Of a stretch of 64,000 nt of DNA, positions 1-6,665 are shown one piece after another. The notes beneath the pieces are model-generated. The model searched no databases and was not told the origin of the DNA. It worked only from the letters and a program-made list of their open reading frames with translations. The stretch comes from Pseudomonas sp. IPO3778 (GTDB lineage Bacteria; Pseudomonadota; Gammaproteobacteria; Pseudomonadales; Pseudomonadaceae). The DNA is taken from NCBI RefSeq assembly GCF_013386825.1, contig NZ_JACARC010000017.1:177307-241306 (forward strand), written 5' to 3'. Within the stretch, counting starts at the first letter, position 1, and each line of letters opens with the position of its first letter. The position numbers and the translations under genes were made by a program.

Positions 1-1
1 G

Positions 2-691
2 GCCAAGGTCGATTGCGATGCCGAGCCGGACGTGGTCTCGCGCTTCGGCATTCGCAGCCTGCCGACGGTGGTGCTGTTCAAGGATGGCCAGCCAGTGGAC
101 GGGTTTGCCGGTGCCCAGCCCGAATCCGCCGTGCGCGCGATGCTGGAGCCCCATGTGCAAATGCCGCCGCCAGCCGCTCCCGATCCACTGGAACAGGCCC
201 AGGCGTTGTTTGCCGAAGGCCGTATCACCGAGGCCGAGGCCGTGCTGGTCACCTTGCTGGGTGAAGACAACACCAACGCCGCCGCGCTGATCCTGTACGC
301 GCGCTGCCTGGCTGAACGCGGCGAGCTGAATGAAGCGCAAACCGTGCTCGATGCGGTCAAGAGCGATGATCACAAGGCCGCCCTGGCCGGTGCCAAGGCG
401 CAGATCACCTTCCTGCGCCAGGCCGCCGACCTGCCGGATGCTGCCGACTTGAAAGCCCGCCTGGCGCAAAACCCACAGGATGACGAAGCGGTGTATCAAC
501 TGGCGGTGCAGCAGTTGGCACGTCAGCAATACGACGCCGCGCTGGACGGCTTGCTCAAGCTGTTCATCCGCAACCGCAGCTACAGCGAAGGCCTGCCCCA
601 CAAGACGCTGCTGCAGGTGTTCGAATTGCTGGGCAACGATCACCCGCTTGTCACGGTTTACCGCCGCAAGCTGTTTGCCGCGTTGTATTAA
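2..691 (+). CDS. cnoX: Thioredoxin-like co-chaperone YbbN/CnoX, 5'-truncated
   Basis: The window opens inside this gene; 229 residues remain. Reading frame 2 shows the back half of a thioredoxin fold (VDCDAEPDVVSRFGIRSLPTVVLFKDG, split here as VDCDAEPDVV then SRFGIRSLPTVVLFKDG), including the cis-proline segment SLPT. A TPR-like alpha-helical region follows to the stop codon TAA. That is the layout of the YbbN/CnoX family, which holds unfolding proteins for chaperones. About 60 N-terminal residues, including any CxxC site, lie outside the window, so redox activity cannot be judged. An internal ATG at position 32 is not the true start, because the homologous sequence continues upstream of it. 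The next gene is convergent and starts 3 bases after the stop. Confidence 0.85.
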   Translation, partial: AKVDCDAEPDVVSRFGIRSLPTVVLFKDGQPVDGFAGAQPESAVRAMLEPHVQMPPPAAPDPLEQAQALFAEGRITEAEAVLVTLLGEDNTNAAALILYARCLAERGELNEAQTVLDAVKSDDHKAALAGAKAQITFLRQAADLPDAADLKARLAQNPQDDEAVYQLAVQQLARQQYDAALDGLLKLFIRNRSYSEGLPHKTLLQVFELLGNDHPLVTVYRRKLFAALY

Positions 692-694
692 GCG

Positions 695-1042
695 TTACTC
701 GATCCAGCTGTACAGCGGCGTATCCCCGCCGCTGGCCACTTTGACCTTGGCGCTATGGCGCAAGCGCACCAGCAGGCGCTTGCCCGCCGAGGCGCTGCCG
801 GCCAAGCCCTCCAGCTGATCCAGCAATTCCAGCCCGTTGAGTTGCCCGGCCTTGCGCAACAGGTCCTGTGCGGCCTGCCACAGGCTTTCGTCCAGGTTAC
901 CCGCGGCCGGTGCCACCACGGGCTCGGTACTCGGGGTTTTGCTGGCCTGCAACTGCCCGCCCAGCCGGGCCCAGTCGCCGTCGTCCAGCTCCAGGGTCAA
1001 GTCCACCGGCAGATCACCGACGGTTCCACGAATTCTCAACAT
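695..1042 (-). CDS. Small conserved hypothetical protein (115 aa)
   Basis: I do not recognise a domain. The protein is short, soluble and acidic in its first third, with no signal peptide or membrane segment. A low-complexity stretch rich in Pro, Ala and Val (about residues 38 to 50) separates an N-terminal beta-rich part from a helical part, and the C-terminus is basic (KRLLVRLRHSAKVKV). I chose the ATG at 1042 because GGGAG lies 8 bases upstream; a GTG nine bases further out sits too close to that same motif. It is convergent with the thioredoxin-like gene and divergent from the zinc operon. A protein of this size occupies the same place in P. aeruginosa (PA4062), which supports it being a real gene. 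Confidence 0.7.
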   Translation of the reverse strand: MLRIRGTVGDLPVDLTLELDDGDWARLGGQLQASKTPSTEPVVAPAAGNLDESLWQAAQDLLRKAGQLNGLELLDQLEGLAGSASAGKRLLVRLRHSAKVKVASGGDTPLYSWIE

Positions 1043-1126
1043 CGCATTCACTCCCGCACTTTTCTGACAAGCATGCTCCCACGCGTCTTGCGCTACGCCA
1101 AGCAGGCGGTCAAACTCCCCGCAAAA

Positions 1127-1148
1127 TTGTTATAAGATCACATAACAA
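1127..1148. promoter_or_regulatory. Inverted repeat, candidate Zur operator
   Basis: Perfect 7-base arms TTGTTAT and ATAACAA are separated by 8 bases, ending 29 bases before the ATG of the His-rich zinc gene. The arms resemble the GTTAT...ATAAC arms of gamma-proteobacterial Zur boxes. The usual spacer between those arms is about 3 bases, so this is an imperfect match. The location suits a zinc-repressed promoter. Confidence 0.4.
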
Positions 1149-1177
1149 AACTTTCATCTTTATCCGGGAGCTCCACC

Positions 1178-1789
1178 ATGCGCCGTTTGCTGCTCGCTTT
1201 GCCGTTTGCCCTGTTGCCACTGGCCATCGCCCAGGCTGCCGACGAGCACGACCATGATCACGAGCACGGCAGCCTCGGTGCCCACGAACACGGTGTGGGC
1301 CGCCTCAACGCGGTGCTCGACGGCCAGGCCCTGGAGCTGGAACTGGACAGCCCGGCGATGAACCTGGTGGGTTTTGAACACTTGGCCACTACGGCGGCCG
1401 ACAAAGCCAAGGTCGCCGCCGCCCGCAAGCAACTCGAGCAACCGCTGGTGCTGTTCAGCCTGCCCAAGGCCGCAGGTTGCGTGATCAGCACCCAGGAACT
1501 GAACAGCCCGCTGTTCGGCGACAAGCCTGAAGCCGACCATGACGACGACGATGACGACCACGCCACCGATGGCAAAGGCGCCGCCGCCCACGAACATCAT
1601 CACGACCACAGCGAAATCCACGCTCACTACCAGTTCACCTGCGCCACGCCGACCGCGTTGAGCAACCTCGACCTGACCCAGGTATTCAAGACCTTCCCCG
1701 CCACCCAGAAAATTCAGGTACAACTCATTGGCCCGAGCGGCCAGCAGGGTGTGGAAGCGACGGCCACAGCAGCTGCCCTCAAGTTCTGA
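1178..1789 (+). CDS. Periplasmic His/Asp-rich zinc-binding protein, DUF2796/ZrgA family
   Basis: This 203-residue secreted protein probably captures zinc in the periplasm. A signal peptide is visible (MRR, a hydrophobic run, cleavage near AQA-AD at residue 20). The mature N-terminus is a metal-binding cluster (DEHDHDHEHG, then GAHEHG). A second cluster follows in the middle: DHDDDDDDH and then HEHHHDHSEIHAHY at about residues 125 to 150. Two Cys (one before ISTQEL, one in FTCATP) could form a disulfide. The Shine-Dalgarno GGGAG lies 7 bases before the ATG. It is first of an apparent unit with an ABC ATPase, a permease and a DUF3299 protein, the same order as PA4063-PA4066 in P. aeruginosa, which is reported as zinc- and Zur-linked. 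Zinc specificity here is inferred. Confidence 0.85.
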   Translation: MRRLLLALPFALLPLAIAQAADEHDHDHEHGSLGAHEHGVGRLNAVLDGQALELELDSPAMNLVGFEHLATTAADKAKVAAARKQLEQPLVLFSLPKAAGCVISTQELNSPLFGDKPEADHDDDDDDHATDGKGAAAHEHHHDHSEIHAHYQFTCATPTALSNLDLTQVFKTFPATQKIQVQLIGPSGQQGVEATATAAALKF

Positions 1790-1807
1790 GTTCATGCCCC
1801 GGTTAAT

Positions 1808-1892
1808 GTGGGAGCTGGCTTGCCTGCGATGGCATCGCCGCGGTGTTTCAGAAATACCGAGGCGCTTGCATCGCAGGCAAGCCAGCTCCCAC
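1808..1892. repeat. REPIN-type inverted REP pair
   Basis: GTGGGAGCTGGCTTGCCTGCGATG is mirrored by a complementary copy ending in CCAGCTCCCAC, with about 37 bases of unpaired centre. This is the common Pseudomonas REP doublet. It lies between the His-rich protein gene and the ABC ATPase gene and may affect transcript stability between them. Confidence 0.85.
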
Positions 1893-1939
1893 AGTTGATC
1901 GGTGTCATCATCCAAATCGAGCCAGACCACTGATTTCCT

Positions 1940-2650
1940 ATGACCCAAGCACTTATCGAACTGTCTGACCTGGGCTTCAACTGGCCCGGTCACCCACAGT
2001 TGCTGGACATCCCGACGTTTCGCCTGGAGCCGGGGGAAACCCTGTTCCTCAAGGGCCCGAGCGGCAGTGGCAAAACCACCCTGCTGGGCCTGTTGGGCGG
2101 TGTGCAAAAGCCCAGTCGCGGCAGCATTCGCCTGCTGGGCCAGGAACTGACCGAACTCTCGGCCGGCGCCCGCGACCGCTTCCGGGTCGACCACACCGGC
2201 TACATCTTCCAGCAGTTCAACCTGCTGCCATTTCTCTCGGTGCGCGAGAACGTCGAGCTGCCCTGCCACTTCTCCAAGCTGCGGGCGCAACGGGCGATCC
2301 AGCGTCACGGCAGCGTCGATCAGGCCGCCGCAACCTTGCTCGCCCACCTGGGCCTCAAGGACAAAAACCTGCTGGAACGCCGCGCTGACTCCCTGTCCAT
2401 CGGCCAACAACAACGGGTGGCCGCCGCCCGCGCGTTGATCGGCCAGCCGGAACTGGTGATCGCCGACGAGCCGACTTCAGCCCTGGACTACGACGCCCGG
2501 GAAGCCTTCATCCAGTTGCTGTTCGCCGAGTGCCGCGAAGCAGGCGCCAGCCTGTTGTTCGTCAGCCATGACCAGAGCCTGGCGCCGCTGTTCGACCGCA
2601 ACCTGTCGCTGGCCGAACTCAATCGCGCCGCCACGCCCGTAGAGGTTTGA
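1940..2650 (+). CDS. ABC transporter ATP-binding protein (MacB/LolD type)
   Basis: This cytoplasmic ATPase of 236 residues would drive the FtsX-like permease encoded next. Walker A is GPSGSGKTT (residues 39 to 47), the Q-loop region is FQQFNLLPFLSV (about 90 to 101), and Walker B is LVIADEP (172 to 178), followed by TSALD and the switch His in FVSHDQS. The signature motif reads LSIGQQQ at 152 instead of the usual LSGGQ, a Gly-to-Ile change. LolD and MacB relatives are mechanotransmitters rather than classic importers. In this cluster the pair is probably tied to zinc homeostasis, an inference from the adjoining DUF2796 gene. The stop is one base from the permease ATG, so the two are cotranscribed. 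Confidence 0.9.
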   Translation: MTQALIELSDLGFNWPGHPQLLDIPTFRLEPGETLFLKGPSGSGKTTLLGLLGGVQKPSRGSIRLLGQELTELSAGARDRFRVDHTGYIFQQFNLLPFLSVRENVELPCHFSKLRAQRAIQRHGSVDQAAATLLAHLGLKDKNLLERRADSLSIGQQQRVAAARALIGQPELVIADEPTSALDYDAREAFIQLLFAECREAGASLLFVSHDQSLAPLFDRNLSLAELNRAATPVEV

Positions 2651-2651
2651 G

Positions 2652-3917
2652 ATGTATTTGTTTCGTCTAGCCATGGCCAGCCTGGCTAACCGCCGCTTTA
2701 CCGCGATCCTCACCGCCTTCGCCATCGCCCTGTCGGTGTGCCTGTTGCTGGCAGTGGAACGGGTACGCACCGAAGCCCGCGCCAGTTTCGCCAGCACCAT
2801 CAGCGGCACCGACCTGATCGTCGGCGCGCGCTCCGGCTCGGTCAACTTGCTGCTGTATTCGGTTTTCCGCATCGGCAATGCCACCAACAATATTCGCTGG
2901 GACAGCTACGAGCACTTTGCCGCCAACCCCCAGGTGAAATGGGCGATCCCGATTTCCCTGGGCGACTCACACCGTGGCTACCGGGTGATGGGCACCAACG
3001 AGTCCTACTTCGAACACTATCAATACGGCCGCCGGCAGAACCTCGAACTCGCGAGCGGTCGCGCCTTCGCCACCGATCCCTTTGAAGTGGTGCTCGGCGC
3101 CGAAGTGGCCGATGCGCTGCATTACAAACTCGGCGACAAGCTGGTATTGGCCCACGGCGTGGCGGTAGTCAGCCTGGTCAAGCACGATGACAAGCCGTTC
3201 ACCGTGGTCGGCATTCTCAAGCGCACCGGCACTCCGGTGGACCGCACGCTGCACATCAGCCTCGGCGGCATGGAAGCAATTCACATCGATTGGCACAACG
3301 GCGTACCGGCCCAGGGCAAAGGCCGGATCAGCGCCGACCAGGCCCGCAACATGGACCTGACGCCCCAAGCCATCACCGCGTTCATGCTCGGCCTGAACAA
3401 CAAGATTTCCACCTTCGCCCTGCAACGGGAGATCAACGAATTCCGAGGCGAGCCGATGCTGGCGATCCTGCCGGGCGTGGCCCTGCAAGAGCTGTGGAGC
3501 ATGATGGGCACCGCCGAAAAAGCGCTGTTCGTGATCTCGCTGTTCGTGGTGCTGACCGGCTTGATCGGCATGCTCACTGCGATCCTCACCAGCCTCAATG
3601 AGCGGCGCCGGGAAATGGCGATCCTGCGGTCGGTGGGCGCTCGGCCCTGGCACATTGCAACGTTGCTGATCTTCGAAGCGTTCGCCCTGGCGTTGTCGGG
3701 CGTGATCGCCGGCGTCGGGCTGTTGTACGTGTGCATCGCCGCGTCGCGCGGGTATTTGCAGGCCAACTACGGGCTGGACCTACCGCTGTCGCTGCCCAGC
3801 GAATATGAATGGACCTTGCTCGGCGGTATTCTCGTCGCCGCCCTGCTGATGGGCAGCGTACCGGCCTGGCGCGCCTACCGGCAGTCGTTGGCCGACGGCC
3901 TGTCGATACGTTTATGA
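2652..3917 (+). CDS. ABC transporter permease, FtsX/MacB-like
   Basis: This inner-membrane protein of 421 residues has the MacB layout. There is one membrane helix near the N-terminus (about 17 to 36), then a large periplasmic domain of roughly 230 residues. Three C-terminal helices follow (about 290 to 315, 335 to 365, 388 to 405), and the FtsX-type motif NERRREMAILRSVGA sits in the cytoplasmic loop. It partners the ATPase encoded immediately upstream. The substrate cannot be read from sequence; transport or extraction work linked to zinc is inferred from the operon. The stop codon lies just before or overlapping the start of the DUF3299 gene, so the genes form one transcript. Confidence 0.9.
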   Translation: MYLFRLAMASLANRRFTAILTAFAIALSVCLLLAVERVRTEARASFASTISGTDLIVGARSGSVNLLLYSVFRIGNATNNIRWDSYEHFAANPQVKWAIPISLGDSHRGYRVMGTNESYFEHYQYGRRQNLELASGRAFATDPFEVVLGAEVADALHYKLGDKLVLAHGVAVVSLVKHDDKPFTVVGILKRTGTPVDRTLHISLGGMEAIHIDWHNGVPAQGKGRISADQARNMDLTPQAITAFMLGLNNKISTFALQREINEFRGEPMLAILPGVALQELWSMMGTAEKALFVISLFVVLTGLIGMLTAILTSLNERRREMAILRSVGARPWHIATLLIFEAFALALSGVIAGVGLLYVCIAASRGYLQANYGLDLPLSLPSEYEWTLLGGILVAALLMGSVPAWRAYRQSLADGLSIRL

Positions 3918-3928
3918 GGAAGCTGTTG

Positions 3929-4450
3929 ATGCGTCGCGTCGTGCTTGCATTGTTGCTGTTGGTGGCCCTGCCCGCCTGGGCTGAAGACCAGCCCAAAGAC
4001 CTGTCGTGGCAGGAGATGATCCCGCCGGACGCGCCGCCGGAAATCCCCAACATGAAGCCATTGCACGACCTGTCGGGCATGGCCGATGCGCTGTCGGTGG
4101 AATCTGCGCCCGCCGCCAAGCAAGACCTGCCCAACGCGCCGGTGGTGCAAAGCCTCGACGGTAAGCACATCCGCCTGCCGGGTTACATCGTGCCGCTGGA
4201 AGTCAGCGAAGAAGGTCGCACCACGGAGTTCCTGCTGGTGCCGTATTTCGGCGCCTGCATCCACGTGCCGCCCCCGCCGTCGAACCAGATCGTGCACGTC
4301 AAAAGCGAGATCGGCGTGAAGCTCGACGAGCTGTATCAGCCGTACTGGATCGAAGGCCAGATGCAGGTCAAACCGTCCAGCAGCGAACTCGCCGATGCCG
4401 GTTACCAGATGGATGCCGACAAGATCTACGTGTACGAGTTGCAGGAATAA
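3929..4450 (+). CDS. DUF3299-family exported protein
   Basis: The protein is 173 residues long and of unknown biochemical function. It has a clear signal peptide (MRRVVLALLLLVALPAWA, cleavage before EDQPKD). The family core LPGYIVPLE (about residue 75) and FLLVPYFGACIHVPPPPSNQ (about 95 to 115) carries one Cys and His in the ACIHVPPPP motif, plausibly a metal or ligand site. I chose ATG 3929, which has AGGA about 8 bases upstream. The alternative ATG at 3914 overlaps the permease stop and would add MRKLL. It ends the probable zinc operon. Family members often lie beside this type of ABC pair, so a periplasmic accessory role is likely but not shown. Confidence 0.85.
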   Translation: MRRVVLALLLLVALPAWAEDQPKDLSWQEMIPPDAPPEIPNMKPLHDLSGMADALSVESAPAAKQDLPNAPVVQSLDGKHIRLPGYIVPLEVSEEGRTTEFLLVPYFGACIHVPPPPSNQIVHVKSEIGVKLDELYQPYWIEGQMQVKPSSSELADAGYQMDADKIYVYELQE

Positions 4451-4468
4451 CCCGTGATTGCGCTTTCA

Positions 4469-4482
4469 TTGAGCTGAGTCAA
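4469..4482. promoter_or_regulatory. Candidate Anr/Dnr (FNR-type) box before oprG
   Basis: TTGAGCTGAGTCAA matches the FNR/Anr consensus TTGAT-N4-ATCAA at 12 of 14 positions counting the free centre, with intact TTGA and TCAA cores. TACCAT at 4504 to 4509 could be the -10 element. That would put the box centre near -41, the usual place for class II activation. Confidence 0.55.
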
Positions 4483-4546
4483 AAGCCCGAACGTTACGAT
4501 CTTTACCATTGGACACAAGCCATTAATAACGTCCTTTGGAGCTCCC

Positions 4547-5245
4547 ATGAACAAGTCCCTGCTCGGCGCGTCGCTTGTCGCGCTCGCCCTCGTCGCCCCT
4601 GTTGCCCACGCTCACGAAGCGGGCGACATCCTGATTCGCGCCGGTGCCATCACCGTCAACCCGAAGGCGGACAGCAGCAGCGTCAAGGTTGACCAGGGCC
4701 CGCTGGCCGGGACCAACCTGAGCGGCAAGGCAACCATGAGTAGCGACACCCAACTGGGCTTGAACTTCGCCTACATGTTCACCAGCCACTGGGGTATCGA
4801 ACTGCTGGCGGCCACGCCGTTCGAGCACGATGTGAAGATCAAGAACACCGCCCTGGGCGCCGCCAACGGCAAGCTCGGCTCGCTCAAACACCTGCCGCCG
4901 ACCCTGAGCGTCGTGTACTACCCGCTGGACAGCAAGTCGGCCTTCCAGCCGTATGTGGGCGCCGGTATCAACTACACCTGGATCTACGACGAACACGTCG
5001 GCGGTCGTGCCCAGGAGGCTGGCTTCAGCAACTTCAAGGCGGAAAACTCCTGGGGCTGGGCCGCGCAGATCGGTGCGGACTACATGATCAACGACAAGTG
5101 GATGATCAACGCCCAGGCGCGCTACATCGACATCAGCACCAAGGCCACCGTGGACAATAACGCGCTTGGCCAGGGCACTCGGGCCAAGGTCAACGTGGAT
5201 GTGGACCCGATGGTGTACATGGTGGGGATTGGCTACAAGTTCTAA
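4547..5245 (+). CDS. oprG: OmpW-family outer-membrane porin OprG
   Basis: This 232-residue outer-membrane protein of the OmpW family forms an eight-strand barrel giving small hydrophobic molecules a route into the membrane. A signal peptide (MNKSLLGASLVALALVAPVAHA, 22 residues, written here in two parts: MNKSLLGASLVALA and LVAPVAHA) precedes HEAGD. Family marks are ILIRAGAITVNP near the mature N-terminus, LGLNFAYMFT and WGIELLAATPF in early strands, YYPLDSKSAFQPYVGAGINYTW in the middle, and the terminal Phe in GIGYKF that suits the BAM complex. In P. aeruginosa OprG is induced under low oxygen through Anr; a matching box lies 65 bases upstream here. Shine-Dalgarno GGAG is 5 bases before the ATG. 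It follows the zinc operon and probably has its own promoter. Confidence 0.92.
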   Translation: MNKSLLGASLVALALVAPVAHAHEAGDILIRAGAITVNPKADSSSVKVDQGPLAGTNLSGKATMSSDTQLGLNFAYMFTSHWGIELLAATPFEHDVKIKNTALGAANGKLGSLKHLPPTLSVVYYPLDSKSAFQPYVGAGINYTWIYDEHVGGRAQEAGFSNFKAENSWGWAAQIGADYMINDKWMINAQARYIDISTKATVDNNALGQGTRAKVNVDVDPMVYMVGIGYKF

Positions 5246-5291
5246 ACACGCGTTAAGCAACGCCGCCTGACGAAATGTGGGAGGGGTTTGT

Positions 5292-5376
5292 GTGGGAGCG
5301 GGCTTGCCTGCGATAGCATCACCTCGGTGTAACTGACAAACCGAGTTGACTGCATCGCGGGCAAGCCCGGCTCCCA
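5292..5376. repeat. REPIN-type inverted REP pair
   Basis: GTGGGAGCGGGCTTGCCTGCGAT and its inverted copy ending in GGCTCCCAC flank a centre of about 38 bases. It separates the convergent oprG and epimerase-like genes. Partial extra copies of the GTGGGAG end lie on both sides (from 5278 and near 5386), suggesting nested insertion or decay. Confidence 0.85.
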
Positions 5377-5411
5377 CATAAACCGCTCCCACATTTTGCT
5401 TTGTGTTGTTT

Positions 5412-6296
5412 TCAGCTATGCCGGTAAAACCGGTCGAGCAACGCCGGCAACCCGGCCCGCCAGGCCCGTGGCTTGATGCCGAAGGTGTGGAGGATTTTCT
5501 TGCAGGCCAGCACCGCGTGCTGCGGTTCGTCGGCGGCATCCGGGCGGGCCGCGTGGGCCTGGGCGGTCGGGGCTTCCACGGCCAGCGGGTGGAAGTTGCG
5601 CGCTTCGGTCAGGATCGCCTGCCCCAGCGCCAGCGGGGTGGTCGCCTCGTGGCCGGCGTAGTGGTAGGTGCCCCACAGCGGCGCGGCGCAATCGAGTTGC
5701 TTGAGCACCGAAATGATCACCCGCGCGGCATCGTCCACCGGCGTCGGGTTGCCTCGGCGGTCGTCGGCCATCAGCAGTTCGTCAGGTTTTTCGGCACGGG
5801 CCAGGAAGCGCCCGAGGGTGCCGTCGACGCTGTCATCCAGCAGCCAGCCAAACCGCAACAGCACGTGCTGCGGGCAGGTGGCGCGTACGCTCTGTTCAAT
5901 GCGCCACAACGCCTGGCCTCGCAGACCCAAGGGTACAGGTTCGTCTTTTTCGCTGTAGGCGGTGGCTCGGGAGCCATCGAACACCCGGTAGCTGGAGGGC
6001 TGCAACAAGGTGATGCTGTGGTGCTGGCACAGTTCGGCCAGGCGCTCGATCGCGTATTCCTGGGCGGCCAGACGCGTTTCGTTGACCGTCTCCGCCTGAA
6101 ACCAGTCGAAGTAATAGGCGAGATTGATCAAGGCATCGGGACGGGTGTCGTCGAGCAGTTGCGTGAGACTCGCGGCATCCCAGCCGTCTTGGGGCGGTTT
6201 GGGGGCGAGGAAACCAATGTCTTCCTCCGCACCGAGGCGAATCAGCGCCTGCCCGAGGGCATTCCCGCCGCCCAGTAACATAAGGCGCATTCGCAT
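5412..6296 (-). CDS. NAD(P)-dependent sugar epimerase/reductase-like protein
   Basis: This 294-residue protein has a Rossmann nucleotide-binding start (MLLGGGNALGQALIRLG), where the usual GxxGxxG is GGGNALG. It resembles RmlD-type dTDP-4-dehydrorhamnose reductases: DALINLAYYFDWFQAE corresponds to the D-x-V-I-N-x-A-A segment, and ALWRIEQSVRA to the region after the catalytic Tyr-x3-Lys. I do not see an obvious YxxxK, so catalysis may differ or be lost. ATG 6296 is chosen, with Met at 6290 and 6281 as alternatives; the Shine-Dalgarno is weak. A longer open frame upstream runs only through repeat DNA. The equivalent place in P. aeruginosa holds PA4068, an epimerase-like gene. Confidence 0.75.
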   Translation of the reverse strand: MRMRLMLLGGGNALGQALIRLGAEEDIGFLAPKPPQDGWDAASLTQLLDDTRPDALINLAYYFDWFQAETVNETRLAAQEYAIERLAELCQHHSITLLQPSSYRVFDGSRATAYSEKDEPVPLGLRGQALWRIEQSVRATCPQHVLLRFGWLLDDSVDGTLGRFLARAEKPDELLMADDRRGNPTPVDDAARVIISVLKQLDCAAPLWGTYHYAGHEATTPLALGQAILTEARNFHPLAVEAPTAQAHAARPDAADEPQHAVLACKKILHTFGIKPRAWRAGLPALLDRFYRHS

Positions 6297-6467
6297 AGAT
6301 TGAGCAGGCCCGGTCTGTTTGGAACGATGGTTATTATCGACAGGCTTGTGAGCCATGCCGTTGGCATTTGCCAGAATCGTTGCATTTTGCGGGTTTGTAG
6401 CGCAACCGTCACTTATAAAGTGCGCCGCCCATTGCGGCCAGGGTGCTTTAGGTAGAGAGAGCCTTTT

Positions 6468-6613
6468 GTGGCGAGGGAGCTTGCTGTGGCGAGGGAGCTT
6501 GCTCCCGCTGGGCTGCGTAGCGGCCCCAAAAAAGCGGGAGCGCTGCGCACTCCAGCGGGAGCAAGCTCCCTCGCCACAACATGCTCCCTTGCCACAGCAA
6601 GCTCCCTCGCCAC
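6468..6613. repeat. Compound REP cluster of a second sequence type
   Basis: GTGGCGAGGGAGCTTGC occurs directly at 6468 and 6486. Its complement occurs at 6561 and 6597, with a decayed copy near 6581. The core GCTCCCGCTGG...CCAGCGGGAGC forms an inner stem around 6500 and 6560. The array fills most of the 369-base gap between the epimerase-like gene and lhr. The rest of that gap (6297 to 6467 and 6614 to 6665) shows no gene or clear signal. The repeat happens to be open in several frames, which falsely lengthens both neighbouring genes. Confidence 0.85.
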
Positions 6614-6665
6614 AGGAATGCGTACCGGGGTTGCAAGTTCGCCGGGCTGGCCGCATAAATTGGGC

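Noticed and set aside
1160..2413. Minus-strand open frame of 417 codons across the zinc genes
   Set aside because: It crosses a REP doublet and two intact plus-strand genes; composition is that of reversed coding DNA.
6468..6613. CRISPR array
   Set aside because: Repeats are inverted as well as direct, spacing is irregular, and there are no cas genes.
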